Source: Heligmosomoides polygyrus polygyrus (lineage: Eukaryota; Nematoda; Chromadorea; Rhabditida; Heligmosomidae). From it: 64,000 bases of DNA. Positions 34,301 to 42,055 of the stretch are shown here, piece by piece. Location of the stretch: the NCBI GenBank assembly GCA_947396885.1, contig OX377202.1:35425478-35489477 (forward strand), in the 5' to 3' direction. Both the position numbers and the translations under genes were made by a program. The stretch's first letter is position 1. The number at the start of each line of letters is the position of its first letter. The notes beneath the pieces are model-generated. The model saw nothing but the letters and a program-made list of their open reading frames with translations. It did not search any database and was not told where the DNA came from.

Positions 34301-37300
34301 TTGGTCTGGTCGCCGGAAAGCGGTTTACTGTTATCCGTCCAGCGTTAAATTCATGAACCAGTTCATCATTACTCGAGGTGACTATTTCCTCCTTAAGAAT
34401 TTCACGGTCAAATCTCCTCGTATCTTCCTCACTTTTCTTCTCATCGATACCTACCCAAGTGATCATTCTTTGCTTTTCATCGATTTTGTGACCGTCATTC
34501 TTAACTTTTACTGTTGTGGAGTAAAGAAGAGTTTTTTGTGCTGAGGGACTGCTATTTTTTGTACCCGCTTTAGCTTCCAAAGCTGTTATGCGTGAAATGA
34601 TATCTTGCTGAGTGTCCTGAATCTTCTTGACTTCAGCAAGAATCCGCTCAAAAGAAGTTGATAAGATAGCCTGCAAATTACTGGAGTAGGAGTCTAATCT
34701 TTCAATTAGGCTTGCCCATAGAGGCATATCAGACTTAACTTCTGTATCTGAACAGTTCTTTTTCTTCATTGTTGTTTTATTCATGGTGTAGGGAAGAACC
34801 GCTCACGGCCAAACACACAGAATGACTGTGTAAGAAAGGTAAAAAAAGTAAAGTAAAAAAGCGTATGTGTAAGAAAAGGATTGAGGCAAAAGTTTCCTTT
34901 TCCCATAGAATATTTGTACTTACATTTTTTGTGGCTAGGGAAGATTCTAGCGCATCGAAGGAGACGTCAACGTGGAACCCCAACCAAGAACCTCGATTCA
35001 GGGCGCCTTGCACGCCATTTTTCGGCTCGGGTTCAGTCAAAGAAAACAAGCGGGACTCCTCTCCTTTCAGGGTCGGAATTATAACAGACTTATTCAGGTA
35101 GGATGAGATAATGACTTTTCCATCAGATGGGCATCGCAAGACATTGTATTTTCCAAATACCTATTCAAACTGCCTTCATTGCATCCCGTAGATGTATGAC
35201 GTGTGTTGCATCTTAAACGGGGACTGATTATCGTAGCCCACTCTTTAAGCTCCCTTTAATGGGCCGTTGTTTCCGCAGGCCGAGGCTTACTGATGCGAGC
35301 AAAACCGCTACCGTTGTTCCATCCTAGTACATGCTTGTGCGCGCGGATGTGAAATAGGCAATTTAATGCTAGCCAGGATGCGATCTGAACAAGTGAACCA
35401 CCAATAGGTAACAACCAGAGCTAGGCGGTGTAGCTGTAAAAGTGTTCGATAAAGGCGTTGGGAGGGCTAGCAACCAGAGGCTTCCGTTACGTAAGCTTCA
35501 TCACGTCAGTTGGAGGGACATACAGGCATCACCTGATGCCACAGTGTTGAGGAAAAGACGGCGAACCGAGATCGGCTCGGCAGATGTTTTCGCAGAAAGC
35601 ACGAGCCTTGCGCGATCAGCCGTACATATCTGAAGCGAGAGGCAGTAGGACTTCGCGATGACTCACGTCGCATACGACGGCGGACCTTCAGCGGAATCTC
35701 GTTCGTTTATCGCACGTCCAACGCCTCGACTCCGCGCCTCATTGCACTGCAATTGCCTCGAGGACTGCTTTCAACGGGTTTCTTTGAGTTGCTATAACAC
35801 CTTCAAACCATAAACTGGTCCTATACTGGTAAAGCAAGCCCAGAGCTGGTTTCGAAGGGAATTTGAACCACTCTACCACTTTCCATGCGCAGATTGTGGC
35901 ATTAAAGATAGGGTCCTTGTGCATTGAGCCTCCTGTCTAACAGGTCTGTATCTCGCATCTCTGTTTAATGCGTTATTCTTGATCCGACTTGAGTTGGGTT
36001 AGCACTATTAGGAGAACATGGAAACGAAGCACCATCAATTTGTTAAACACTCAGGTGTTCGATTTTTGAAGCATGGAATGGAACTCCTCCTTGAACCTTG
36101 GTCTAAGTATTTTTCTCTCACTCTCAATGAATTTGAGATAAATTAATGGGCGAACTTATTAAAAAAATGATGCCAGTGCATGAACAAAACAGAAAAGTTT
36201 ATTAGCGATTGGAACTATAGTTACCAGTAGTATTGAAAAGGCCTCAGCAAATCTGCAATGCTCACTTGTTCAGAAAAGGTGTCAAATAGTCCTTTCGGGA
36301 GACACCACACATTTTGAGTTTTTCACTTTGAAAGCGTGAAACTTCTAGAAAACTATTGGGCCAACCGATGGATAAGTAGTTTTCTGTTTTTCCCAAGCTC
36401 GAAAAAGTACAGCAATTGACATCTCAGGATAAAACCCTTTGCGCTCAAGAAAACAATATTCATTTAGGTGATGAGGTCCAATGATGCCTAATCTTTCTCT
36501 ACCACTTGCTTCTACCCCCGGAGCCATTCATGAAAAGACAAAGTAATGGATAGATTTACGTGTTGGACGCCCTACCCATTCCCGAAATGCCCGCTCGGTA
36601 TCGAAGATGTAAGAGTGGGAGAAACCCTTCTTCACCTGTAGCCAGCTGGCGACGATGTGACGATTCTCACATCAAGTGTCTTATTCAGCAGCTGCTTTCG
36701 AGGTTGCCGTGTGAGGGGAAATTCCAGCCGCCATCAGCTTTTTCTGCGCCGCTCCTCGCGCTAAGGAGCTCCGTGCGTTTTCAGCTTGCGAGCGTATCAA
36801 GTGCCGACCACATTCCTTCAGATTCACACACTCATGACTTCGTGGCCCATGTCACTCTCGTTTTCCCTCAGTTGGGTTTAGAGATGAAGCCAATCGAGCA
36901 AGTGCACCCGGCTGCAACATGGACGGTGTATATTCTTTCTCGTTGTTTTACAGTTTAGGCCTCATTCAAAATCTAAAGCTCTATTATTTGAAAGTTGAAG
37001 AAGTACGAGTTATAACATGATCAGATTCAGTCCCATAAGTGAGCACTTTTCCGCGTGGAATCTTGTGCTGTTGTTTTAGTGCTTAACCACAACTGCCTTC
37101 GGCATTGTAGGCGATATCCTAATTACTGCCTTGAGCACTTATGATCAGTATGACCGAGGACCTTCGCCCTTGGAACAGCAGTGTTGTCATCATCGTCTAC
37201 GAATCTCACCCCTTCAGCGGGTTTAGGCAAATATTCCTTGACATGAAATCGTGTGCTATTTAACAGATTGGAATCCACTGCAGAGCAATTCCTTTCTCGT

Positions 37301-38053
37301 AACTTGGTCTATTTGATCAATGAAGCAAATCCGTAAAATTCTCTACCTATGTTACTGACTGTTACTTACTGTTACTGTTACTTTCCACTTGTGTACTTTC
37401 TCGAAAAAACCTCATCATTGATCAGCTCGTTGAGTTCAGCAACAGCTCACGTCCTTAAACGCCCACCTGAATTTCGACATAAGATTTCCAGGATTTCTTT
37501 TAATGGAATAAGCAGGATGAAAAAATTCCGATGTGTCGTGCGACAGGTCGTTTAATGCAATTTAGCTAATTCCTGCTTTCCTTGGGAATTTCAACTTTTC
37601 CTTCCCATTGTTTTTTGCCTGTATGTACGGAGTGTAATATGATGCCAGTGTATTGCCAATTTTGAAGCACTTCTAGAATATCTACTAAAGGTACGTAGTT
37701 TGTGAGCTCGGGAATAAATTAGTGCTACCCATCGTTTATATTTTTCCCTCGGGCCTTCGTTTATTAGAGCATCTATTTGCTCTCTTTTATCACCGGGCTA
37801 CCTCGCATGTTGTTATAGCCATGAATATTAACGATTCTTGATCGTATCTGTCTGTGTTTCCATTGATTTTTCAAAGCATTCAAGTAGGTTCTCTATGTCT
37901 TACCGATTAGTACACACTACAACTAAGAAAGAGTTTTCACAGAAGCTGCTGAAGCCCGGAATCGCCGCAACCGCGGAGCAGAAAATGTTCACAGAGAGGC
38001 AGAACAAACCGACTTCATTTGTGCAGGCGAGCTCTATTAAAGAGTTTTCTTGA
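22301..38053 (+). CDS. Unrecognised gene, long Pro/Ser/Glu-rich probably disordered protein
   Basis: I do not recognise the family. The exon model, all phase-compatible, is 22301-22372 (ATG; MNPSEVNKQLKLYAAN), 22754-22876 (DPELASKLAKRLE), 22931-23032 (SIDDLIAKTLERNERLEENN), 25317-26779 (487 codons plus two bases), 28346-28424 (RSPPPVPPPKPQTP), 30057 to about 30192, and a last exon 37943-38053 ending KEFS-stop. The total is about 690 residues. The large exon is rich in Pro, Ser, Ala and Glu, with no membrane segment. It repeats a short helix-like motif: KRTLAELLAMDQ, RTTIGELLMKEKQ, DLRSLLNEELKKS and SPTRELLEMIQ. Proline runs and the PPPVPPPKP stretch suggest SH3- or EVH1-type partners (inference). 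Exons 1-5 are well supported. The sixth and last exons are plausible by phase but less certain, because a LINE and a SINE sit between them. Exon 4 opens with GTG after an acceptor, so it is internal. Confidence 0.6.
23575..23660 (-). mobile_element. SINE (family A) 3' fragment
   Basis: On the - strand this reads AACGTGTGGCGCATCCCAAG then GCTAATCAATCG, matching the 3' region of the SINE. It is one of only two - strand copies noticed. Confidence 0.5.
24700..24812. repeat. GC-rich tandem and inverted repeat
   Basis: TAAGGCCYCTGTTATACTCC plus CGCGGGAG occurs twice in direct orientation. The second copy is followed at once by its inverse, CTCCCGCGGGAG then TATAACAGGGGCC, making a palindrome of about 50 bp (about 24752-24803). 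It lies in an intron of the 22301 gene. Confidence 0.75.
24875..25000 (+). mobile_element. SINE (family A), 3' half
   Basis: CCGGTCGCCGCAAGTCATTG, GGCCAAATTCAAATTGCCTC, GAAGCGCATCCCAAAAAGG and TTAGTAACGTCC follow the family 3' half. It lies in the intron before exon 4 of the 22301 gene. Confidence 0.75.
27635..28022. mobile_element. Inverted-repeat element with tRNA-like termini, copy 2
   Basis: The left end, read on the - strand, has ATGTAGCAACCGGCC, then GCGGTTTCGAATCCCGTCTGG. The right end at 27948-28022 has TGGTAGTGAAATGGTGTAGC and a decayed B box GTTGGTACGAGTGC. The centre has GGTTCCATGCTGATATGAGC, matching copy 1. The overall span (about 385 bp) is close to the span between the outer tRNA-like modules of copy 1. 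It lies in an intron of the 22301 gene. Confidence 0.55.
28990..29540 (-). pseudogene. 3' end of a retroelement or unknown coding fragment with AATAAA-type tail
   Basis: The - strand carries an open frame of 136 codons (29537 to 29127) with RSCLKRFLEWRTRPVWLCQL, GLSRHINYGPQDYILPSLRK and SEYLPQFSTPDVC. It is followed by a segment ending in GTGCACGAAGTAAATAAAC and repeated AAATAAA-like units at about 29003-29020. Such a tail is typical of nematode non-LTR elements, but no reverse transcriptase motif is visible, so the family is open. Confidence 0.4.
30057..30192 (+). CDS. Candidate exon 6 of the 22301 gene, ending in a SINE
   Basis: After an acceptor ending CACACAG, the phase that fits the preceding exon gives TTHSGVEGRPRSGF, INDLQRFDREITAETPKG and TRISATYQQAMGN. 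No good donor follows. The frame continues into the SINE and meets TAG at 30201-30203. Either a weak donor (AAAT/GTTGGC) is used to reach 37943, or the SINE supplies a new stop codon. A frame-preserving inverted partial copy lies on the other side of the SINE. Confidence 0.45.
30188..30484 (+). mobile_element. tRNA-derived SINE (family A), young-looking copy
   Basis: Very similar to the copy at 58452-58740. It has GTGTAGCGCAGTCGCAGGAG, GTTTCTGGTTCGGATTTCC, CCAACCAAGCCTTCCATCCC, GGCCACCGCAAGTCATTG, GCGCATCCCAAAAGGGATTG and CCGTCCTTTATCCTTTTATC. It is inserted at the edge of exon 6 of the 22301 gene. Confidence 0.9.
30487..30550 (-). pseudogene. Inverted partial copy of exon 6 of the 22301 gene
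   Basis: The - strand reads GCATTCTGG, AACCGGATTCATCAACGAC, TTACAGAGGTTTGACAG and AGAAATTACAGCGGAA. Apart from one substitution (AGATTT to AGGTTT) and a net 18-bp deletion, this equals 30062-30148. The translation HSGTGFINDLQRFDREITAE keeps the exon frame; the deletion removes six codons. It abuts the SINE 3' end. Confidence 0.85.
30551..31066 (-). other. Probable 3' untranslated region of the CR1-like LINE
   Basis: Lies downstream of the LINE ORF2 end in the element's orientation. No coding frame. The exact LINE 3' end was not determined. Confidence 0.35.
31067..33904 (-). pseudogene. CR1-like LINE ORF2 (endonuclease and reverse transcriptase), disrupted
   Basis: Read on the - strand. The first frame (33904 to 33470) has LQLNARSICNKIPDLHYI and SGGGVVALVHNNLSHR, the start of an APE-type endonuclease. 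The next frame (33473 to 32421) has IIVGDMNFPTNDWSQL and STSDHNAVSF, the catalytic GDMN and SDH blocks, then linker and early RT. The third (32027 to 31704) has VIPQGTCLGPIMLLLFINDL and SIYADDSKIY (intact YADD). The fourth has DLGIKYSDSLCFEDYI and YVRPLLEYCTLLWSPT. After an in-frame TGA near 31257 the frame goes on with FDFLDFAERTRGHPFR to a TAG at 31067-31069. Frameshifts, that TGA and a 77-bp palindrome inactivate it. It sits antisense in an intron of the 22301 gene. Confidence 0.85.
33475..33551. repeat. Perfect 77-bp palindrome inside LINE ORF2
   Basis: Two arms of 37 bp (left arm begins ACAAGATGTTACGTATTTC and ends ACCAAAGC) are exact inverse copies separated by GGG. The ORF2 reading frame changes across it. 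Confidence 0.95.
33942..34784 (-). CDS. CR1-like LINE ORF1 protein, intact frame
   Basis: A complete frame of 280 codons from ATG to stop, upstream of ORF2 in the same orientation and separated from it by 37 bp. The N-terminal third (about residues 25-75) looks like a coiled coil (LIERLDSYSSNLQAILSTS, then ITALEAKAG). The middle and C-terminal part resembles the RNA-binding ORF1 domains of nematode CR1-like elements, with RIIKITLPNQNLRDQLLAHM, CFVRMDYTHKELEIDRALRK and LVYIVRDFDIIKLKFPREL. ORF1 proteins bind the element RNA. No zinc knuckle is visible. The intact ORF1 contrasts with the broken ORF2. Confidence 0.75.
   Translation of the reverse strand: MNKTTMKKKNCSDTEVKSDMPLWASLIERLDSYSSNLQAILSTSFERILAEVKKIQDTQQDIISRITALEAKAGTKNSSPSAQKTLLYSTTVKVKNDGHKIDEKQRMITWVGIDEKKSEEDTRRFDREILKEEIVTSSNDELVHEFNAGRITVNRFPATRPIKLGNRGRIIKITLPNQNLRDQLLAHMRTGRKSLTKCFVRMDYTHKELEIDRALRKEAGELNAREGRLVYIVRDFDIIKLKFPRELPRRHIVSQNIAMSSGSVVNNQNNYPCVSDNPQA
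34948..35240 (+). mobile_element. tRNA-derived SINE (family A), diverged
   Basis: TCTAGCGCATCGAAGGAGAC, CAACCAAGAACCTCGATTCA, GGGTCGGAATTATAACAGAC, CCATCAGATGGGCATCGCAA and GCATCCCGTAGATGTATG follow the family order. It lies just upstream of the LINE 5' region. Confidence 0.65.
35241..37942. other. Presumed intron, no gene recognised
   Basis: Open frames at 35442-35633 and 36560-36958 (+) look weakly protein-like (for example RDIQASPDATVLRKRRRTEI) but show no domain or consistent splice signals. A short (TTACTG)n-like tract lies at about 37348-37384. Confidence 0.3.
37943..38053 (+). CDS. Candidate terminal exon of the 22301 gene
   Basis: A good acceptor (GAGTTTTCACAG) is followed by an open frame KLLKPGIAATAEQKMFTERQ, NKPTSFVQASSIKEFS and TGA. 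The composition is like a real protein end. Phase 0 matches the end of exon 5, and exon 6 if that uses a donor at about 30192. It could instead belong to another gene. Its stop lies only about 285 bp from the LTR element insertion. Confidence 0.5.
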   Translation, partial: KLLKPGIAATAEQKMFTERQNKPTSFVQASSIKEFS

Positions 38054-38334
38054 ATAGAAAAGACTTTACGGTGTATTTCAACCAGTGTTTTGGATTTTAG
38101 GCAGCTACCTTTCATTTTTTCATTTCACTAACGAGCATTCGATAAATTTTGAAGACAAAAACACACCTAATTCGGTCATGTTAAGTGACCTTCCACTACC
38201 ATCAATAATAGCTAATCGTAACGGCACTTAAAAGCAGGTGCTCTATTTCTGCAGCTTTCTTCCCTCCCTCATAGCACATTTTTGTGAACCTTTGTTTGCT
38301 CGAGCATTGTGCTACCTTCTCTAACGATAAGATC
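38054..38334. other. Flank between terminal exon and LTR element
   Basis: No gene seen. It would hold the 3' untranslated region if the terminal exon call is right. It ends at the left AGCTG target duplication. Confidence 0.4.
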
Positions 38335-38339
38335 AGCTG

Positions 38340-39203
38340 TGTTGCGAATCGGTGGCCCCACTCGCGAGGGAGCATGCCCCTGTTGAGTGTGGTCCCCCAT
38401 TCACCCCGTGGTGCTACGAGGTACCCAAGACCCAAGGACCCAAGGGGATATACGGGGGACCCCATGATGTGAATAGGCCACGCCCCCTTCCCTGGCAGCC
38501 GGGGGCCACGCGTGGTGACTTCTCTCCCATCGCGCTGGACAGCGCCTGGATTGACGCACGCCCGCACCACGCATCAGTCGCGGGTGCAACTGTATTGAAC
38601 CCGGACTGTGTTGAACACACACAACCCTCAGATACTACCCAACAACTACACAATACCCCAACAGCAAATATACATAGCAATACCAATACCGATAAGACAA
38701 CAGTGGGAGACTCACCACCTTCCTCGTCTCGTGCAGGACAGCATAGATATAACCACGGTTTATTCCATATACCAGCACCACACGACCATAATAAATATAG
38801 CAGCTAGATACAAGAATATAGAATAGGAGAGGCCGCTCCGGCTGGTAGAACTGTAGTGGCTATCCGAGGCTAGGCGAGCCCCATCCAGGCTCGCCGTCCT
38901 CCCTGTATTGCAGCCGGCTGTATTGCGACGTGAGGAGCGGCAAGGCTCCGCTCAGAAGATCCCCGGGATGTTGACAGAAGCGGGCTCACAATGGCGGCGC
39001 CCCAGAGCCGCGCCCGCGCAGCCGCTCGACGTGTCGACCGAAGTATAGAATGAGCCGGGCGGGGGGCGGCGCACCGCGGTCCCCGCCGACCAATAGCGTG
39101 CGCGGGCAGGCCGAGCCTCGGGAGCGCCTCATCGGGGTCCCGAGCGGATACGGCAGCCCGCGGGAGTTTGAATATAAGGGAGCGAACCATCGCATTCGCG
39201 ACA
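38340..39203 (-). repeat. Left LTR (3' LTR in element orientation), 864 bp
   Basis: Begins TGTTGCGAATCGGTGG and ends CATTCGCGACA on the + strand. I saw no difference from the right LTR. The - strand has an AATAAA at 38764-38759. The + strand has CCAAT at 39090-39094 and TATAAG at 39173-39178. Confidence 0.95.
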
Positions 39204-39211
39204 CTCCCGCC
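39204..39211 (-). promoter_or_regulatory. Candidate polypurine tract
   Basis: The - strand reads GGCGGGAG immediately before the TGTCGCG start of the 3' LTR. It is short for a polypurine tract but in the correct place. Confidence 0.4.
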
Positions 39212-39677
39212 AACAAAAAGAGAATGGTCTCCCGCGGGGGCTTCTACCGAATCCTGCCTTGCCGCATGGGGCTTAAGGCCCTTTTGGATTGAGTGGGAGC
39301 CGGCTACAGCACAGGTGGAACGAGCTAACCCATCCGGAAGCTTACGACCTAGACCCGAACGCCCAGGAAGAACAAGCGCTGGGCGCTGGAGCGGTCTCGT
39401 CCTGTACTGACTAACAATACCGTGGGTCACAACTATACAAACAAAAATCAAATTTGCCAGTTGCTACCTGTAATGCCTCATGGATCAACTTCTATACAAC
39501 TAGAGGCTTCTAACCTACCAGGGGTCTACAGGGTCATGATTGACCTACATGTAGAATACGAGTAACTACTACTATGAGAAATACTACACTAAATACTACT
39601 ACTAACGATAAATAAACAATTAACAACAGAACAACTAAAAGGATTGTAACAACTGACAAAGAATACAATAAATCACA

Positions 39678-40139
39678 CTAAACAACACTGGAATGACTAC
39701 AAAGCAATACACGTGCACTCACGACGCCGCAGGTGAGGCGGGTTCCGCCGCAGGGGCGTACTACCACACCTTGCTCAGTCCATCTAAGCCTGGCCGTGCT
39801 GGGAACCCATCCATGGGCCGAATAGGAGGCTGCTCGTCGATCGCGTGGACTGGCGCCTGCTACTGAAACAAGGATGGAGACACGCAACAACCGTTCTGTA
39901 ATGCCTACCTGGAAGATTAGCTTATGCAAAACAATTTGCAAAATAACTGTAATGAGTAAGCAAATAATTAAGAAAGAATGGCTTAGGCTTTTGGTGTCCG
40001 AAGAGCTGATCGTCTTCCTGTCGCCGTGGAGCTTGTCGTCTTCGCGGGCCCGATGTGCTTGTCGATCGTCGGCCTCGGCGCGATCGTCGTACCACTGCTC
40101 CACGTCGTCGTAGCTCGTCGATTTGCCGCTCGACCCCAT
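39678..40139 (-). CDS. Hypothetical open frame in the LTR element
   Basis: 153 codons starting MGSSGKSTSYDDVEQWYDDR and rich in Asp, Arg and Ser at the N terminus, then a hydrophobic stretch SHSFLIICLLITVILQIVL. All three - strand frames are open over the GC-rich first part, so coding cannot be asserted. A CTTCCAG/GTAGGC splice-like junction lies at about 39911. Confidence 0.25.
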   Translation of the reverse strand: MGSSGKSTSYDDVEQWYDDRAEADDRQAHRAREDDKLHGDRKTISSSDTKSLSHSFLIICLLITVILQIVLHKLIFQVGITERLLRVSILVSVAGASPRDRRAASYSAHGWVPSTARLRWTEQGVVVRPCGGTRLTCGVVSARVLLCSHSSVV

Positions 40140-40376
40140 GGAACCTCAAATAACTGTATTGCGTAAACAATACGCAATTACATAAAAGAGGAACTCAGTG
40201 TGGGATCGGGAGCGGCATCGTTGATCACTTGGACTTCAATCCGTCCTTCCACGTTTCGCATCCTTCGAATACGTAGGTGGAGTGCCTAGCCTATCTCCTA
40301 TCTGCAATGACTAAACGATTAAAAAATAGTGACAAGATAACTGGAGTGACTCGGTGAAACCTGTAATGAGTGATTA

Positions 40377-40835
40377 TCATATTTTTGAGGTTGTATCCCC
40401 ACTGTAGTGACTTACCTGTCCTTCGCTGTCGTGGTCCGGCTCCTCCTGATCGCGGCCTCGCTTGCTGCTTTCCTCTCTAGAAGAGGCCTCCCGCCGCACC
40501 GACGAAGAAGGTGACGTAGGAGGAGTCGGTTGATGTTGTTCTGTATTGACTCTGGTCGCACGCGTTGGCATCCCAGTGGGATTGCAAGTCCCTAGGACGA
40601 TGGCCTCCTCTTCCGGGGAGGCCTGACCTTCGGCCAGCGCATGCGCATCTTTCCAACGTTCATCGAGCCTCCTAAGGAGGCTCCGGCTGTATTGAGCGTG
40701 GTAGTTGATGTTGAATCCACGCTTGCTTCCTGTCGACTCGTCCGGGCTGGCATGGCTCCCGTCCGGGGCAGTTGCCATCTGGTGCTCCGCTTCCTCCAGG
40801 GCCTTCCTAAGCGTGTGATGGTCTTCCTGATCCAT
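40377..40835 (-). CDS. Hypothetical charged protein in the LTR element, probably spliced
   Basis: 152 codons, starting MDQEDHHTLRKALEEAEHQM. It continues with YHAQYSRSLLRRLDERWKDA, a Pro/Ser stretch, and RGRDQEEPDHDSEGQ. The last is followed directly by GTAAGT, a consensus donor, so the true reading may splice at about 40416. No domain recognised. Position and charge could suit a small gag-like or accessory protein, but this is speculation. Other frames are also open in the same DNA. Confidence 0.3.
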   Translation of the reverse strand: MDQEDHHTLRKALEEAEHQMATAPDGSHASPDESTGSKRGFNINYHAQYSRSLLRRLDERWKDAHALAEGQASPEEEAIVLGTCNPTGMPTRATRVNTEQHQPTPPTSPSSSVRREASSREESSKRGRDQEEPDHDSEGQVSHYSGDTTSKI

Positions 40836-41346
40836 GCCTTGGTCGCTCCGACGGTTGACATAGTGGCAGTCCGACTGCGGGTTTGCCTGAGATACGTACT
40901 AAGTGACTTACGGGGCCCCTTACGGGGCACCCTTCGCGACGCGTGAGGTTTAAGGAGGATGATGGAATAAATGCTCAGGATAGCCAAAAAACTAAAGGAT
41001 CGGAGCGGATGTGGAGATAAGAAAAAACTACTAATACTACTACGGGATTAAGCAATCTGGCAAATATTAGAAGAAGAAGAAACTACTAGGAATCTAGAAA
41101 ATATAATGATGGGATAACTACGATAAATATATATGTGGCGATAGAACTGGATAAAAATGAAGGGGGCTGTAATGCTGACATATGGAACAAACCTGTATTG
41201 CCGACGAGGAAACTGGTAACTCCCCTTTTTTACCTAACCCCAACTACTACTAAAAAAGAGGGTGTGTGCTGTAGGTGCGTGCTGCGCCAACCCCTTGTGA
41301 ACGCTGCCTTTGGGAGGTCTCGCGGTATCCCCATCTGCCATGAAGA

Positions 41347-41512
41347 AGGGGGGGGGGTGTAATTACTAACCAACCCAGAACAAAAGAAATGGGAGGGGAA
41401 AGATTACTAGCCAACCCAATACAAAAGAAGGGAAAAAGCTGTAGTATAGGGGGGAGTAATTACTAACCAACCCAAGACGAAAGAGGGGGGATAGTATAGG
41501 GGGGGGGGGGAC
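41347..41512. repeat. G-rich minisatellite in the LTR element
   Basis: Three units of about 50-58 bp built from ATTACTARCCAACCCARNAC, then AAAGAA/GGG and a run of 6-13 G. The G runs could form quadruplexes on the + strand. Confidence 0.7.
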
Positions 41513-42037
41513 ATAGCTAGCGCACTATCCAGGGTGCTTGCGGGGGGACTCTGGTGCTGCGGCAGCGATCCAACCAAACACCAACACCTACTGCCTAAAC
41601 CGGGTGGCCAACCCGTATGGCAGAGGATCAATGAGACGCGTCTCCCCTAGGTGCGACCAGGACTTACCCCGCCTGGTACTAACAAGCTCGGGCTCCGAAG
41701 CTCTCCTGCCGCCGACGCCCCGCGCGTCGCCCGGTCCCCACACCGCTGCACCACTGTCGTGCGCCGGCCCAAGCGCTACCCATCCAGTGCCCAGCAGCGA
41801 TTTGTACGGCTGTCTGCCACCCAGCCGTATGGCTGTCTGCCACCCAGCCTGGAGTTTCTGCGCGCTGCCCTGGCAGTGGATGGGAGCTGTACTGCTTGTT
41901 TGCCCCAACCCTTTCAAAAGACCCCAGGGGAACTACAGCCACCCAAGGGAAGGCATGGCTCCCTCGCATCAGGGCGTGGTAGGGCCAGATTTTACAGCCA
42001 GCTGACTTAATGGCCAGCCGGCAAACGGGTCCGCTTA

Positions 42038-42055
42038 CCAACGTCCGATGCACCA
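42038..42055 (-). promoter_or_regulatory. Primer binding site, tRNA-Gly type
   Basis: Read on the - strand directly after the LTR end: TGGTGCATCGGACGTTGG. The first 11 bases are complementary to the 3' end (CCGATGCACCA) of animal tRNA-Gly with acceptor GCATCGG, recalled from memory. After that the match is partial. The position and the TGG start are canonical. Confidence 0.75.

Noticed and set aside
36560..36958. 132-codon open frame as an exon of the 22301 gene
   Set aside because: The internal acceptor-like sites do not give a phase-consistent exon with a good donor, and no family resemblance was seen.
38352..38807. 151-codon + strand open frame, repeated at 42068-42523
   Set aside because: Both are inside the LTRs and identical because the LTRs are. 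Composition mirrors GC-rich non-coding LTR sequence, and it is antisense to the element.
39229..39243. TGGTCTCCCGCGGGG as a primer binding site for a + strand element
   Set aside because: It starts 25 bp inside the LTR edge and resembles an anticodon arm rather than a tRNA 3' end. The - strand site at 42038-42055 is adjacent to the LTR and matches a tRNA 3' end.
41538..42010. Long overlapping open frames on both strands in the LTR element leader
   Set aside because: All frames of a GC-rich stretch are open and none has a domain; more likely the untranslated leader next to the primer site.
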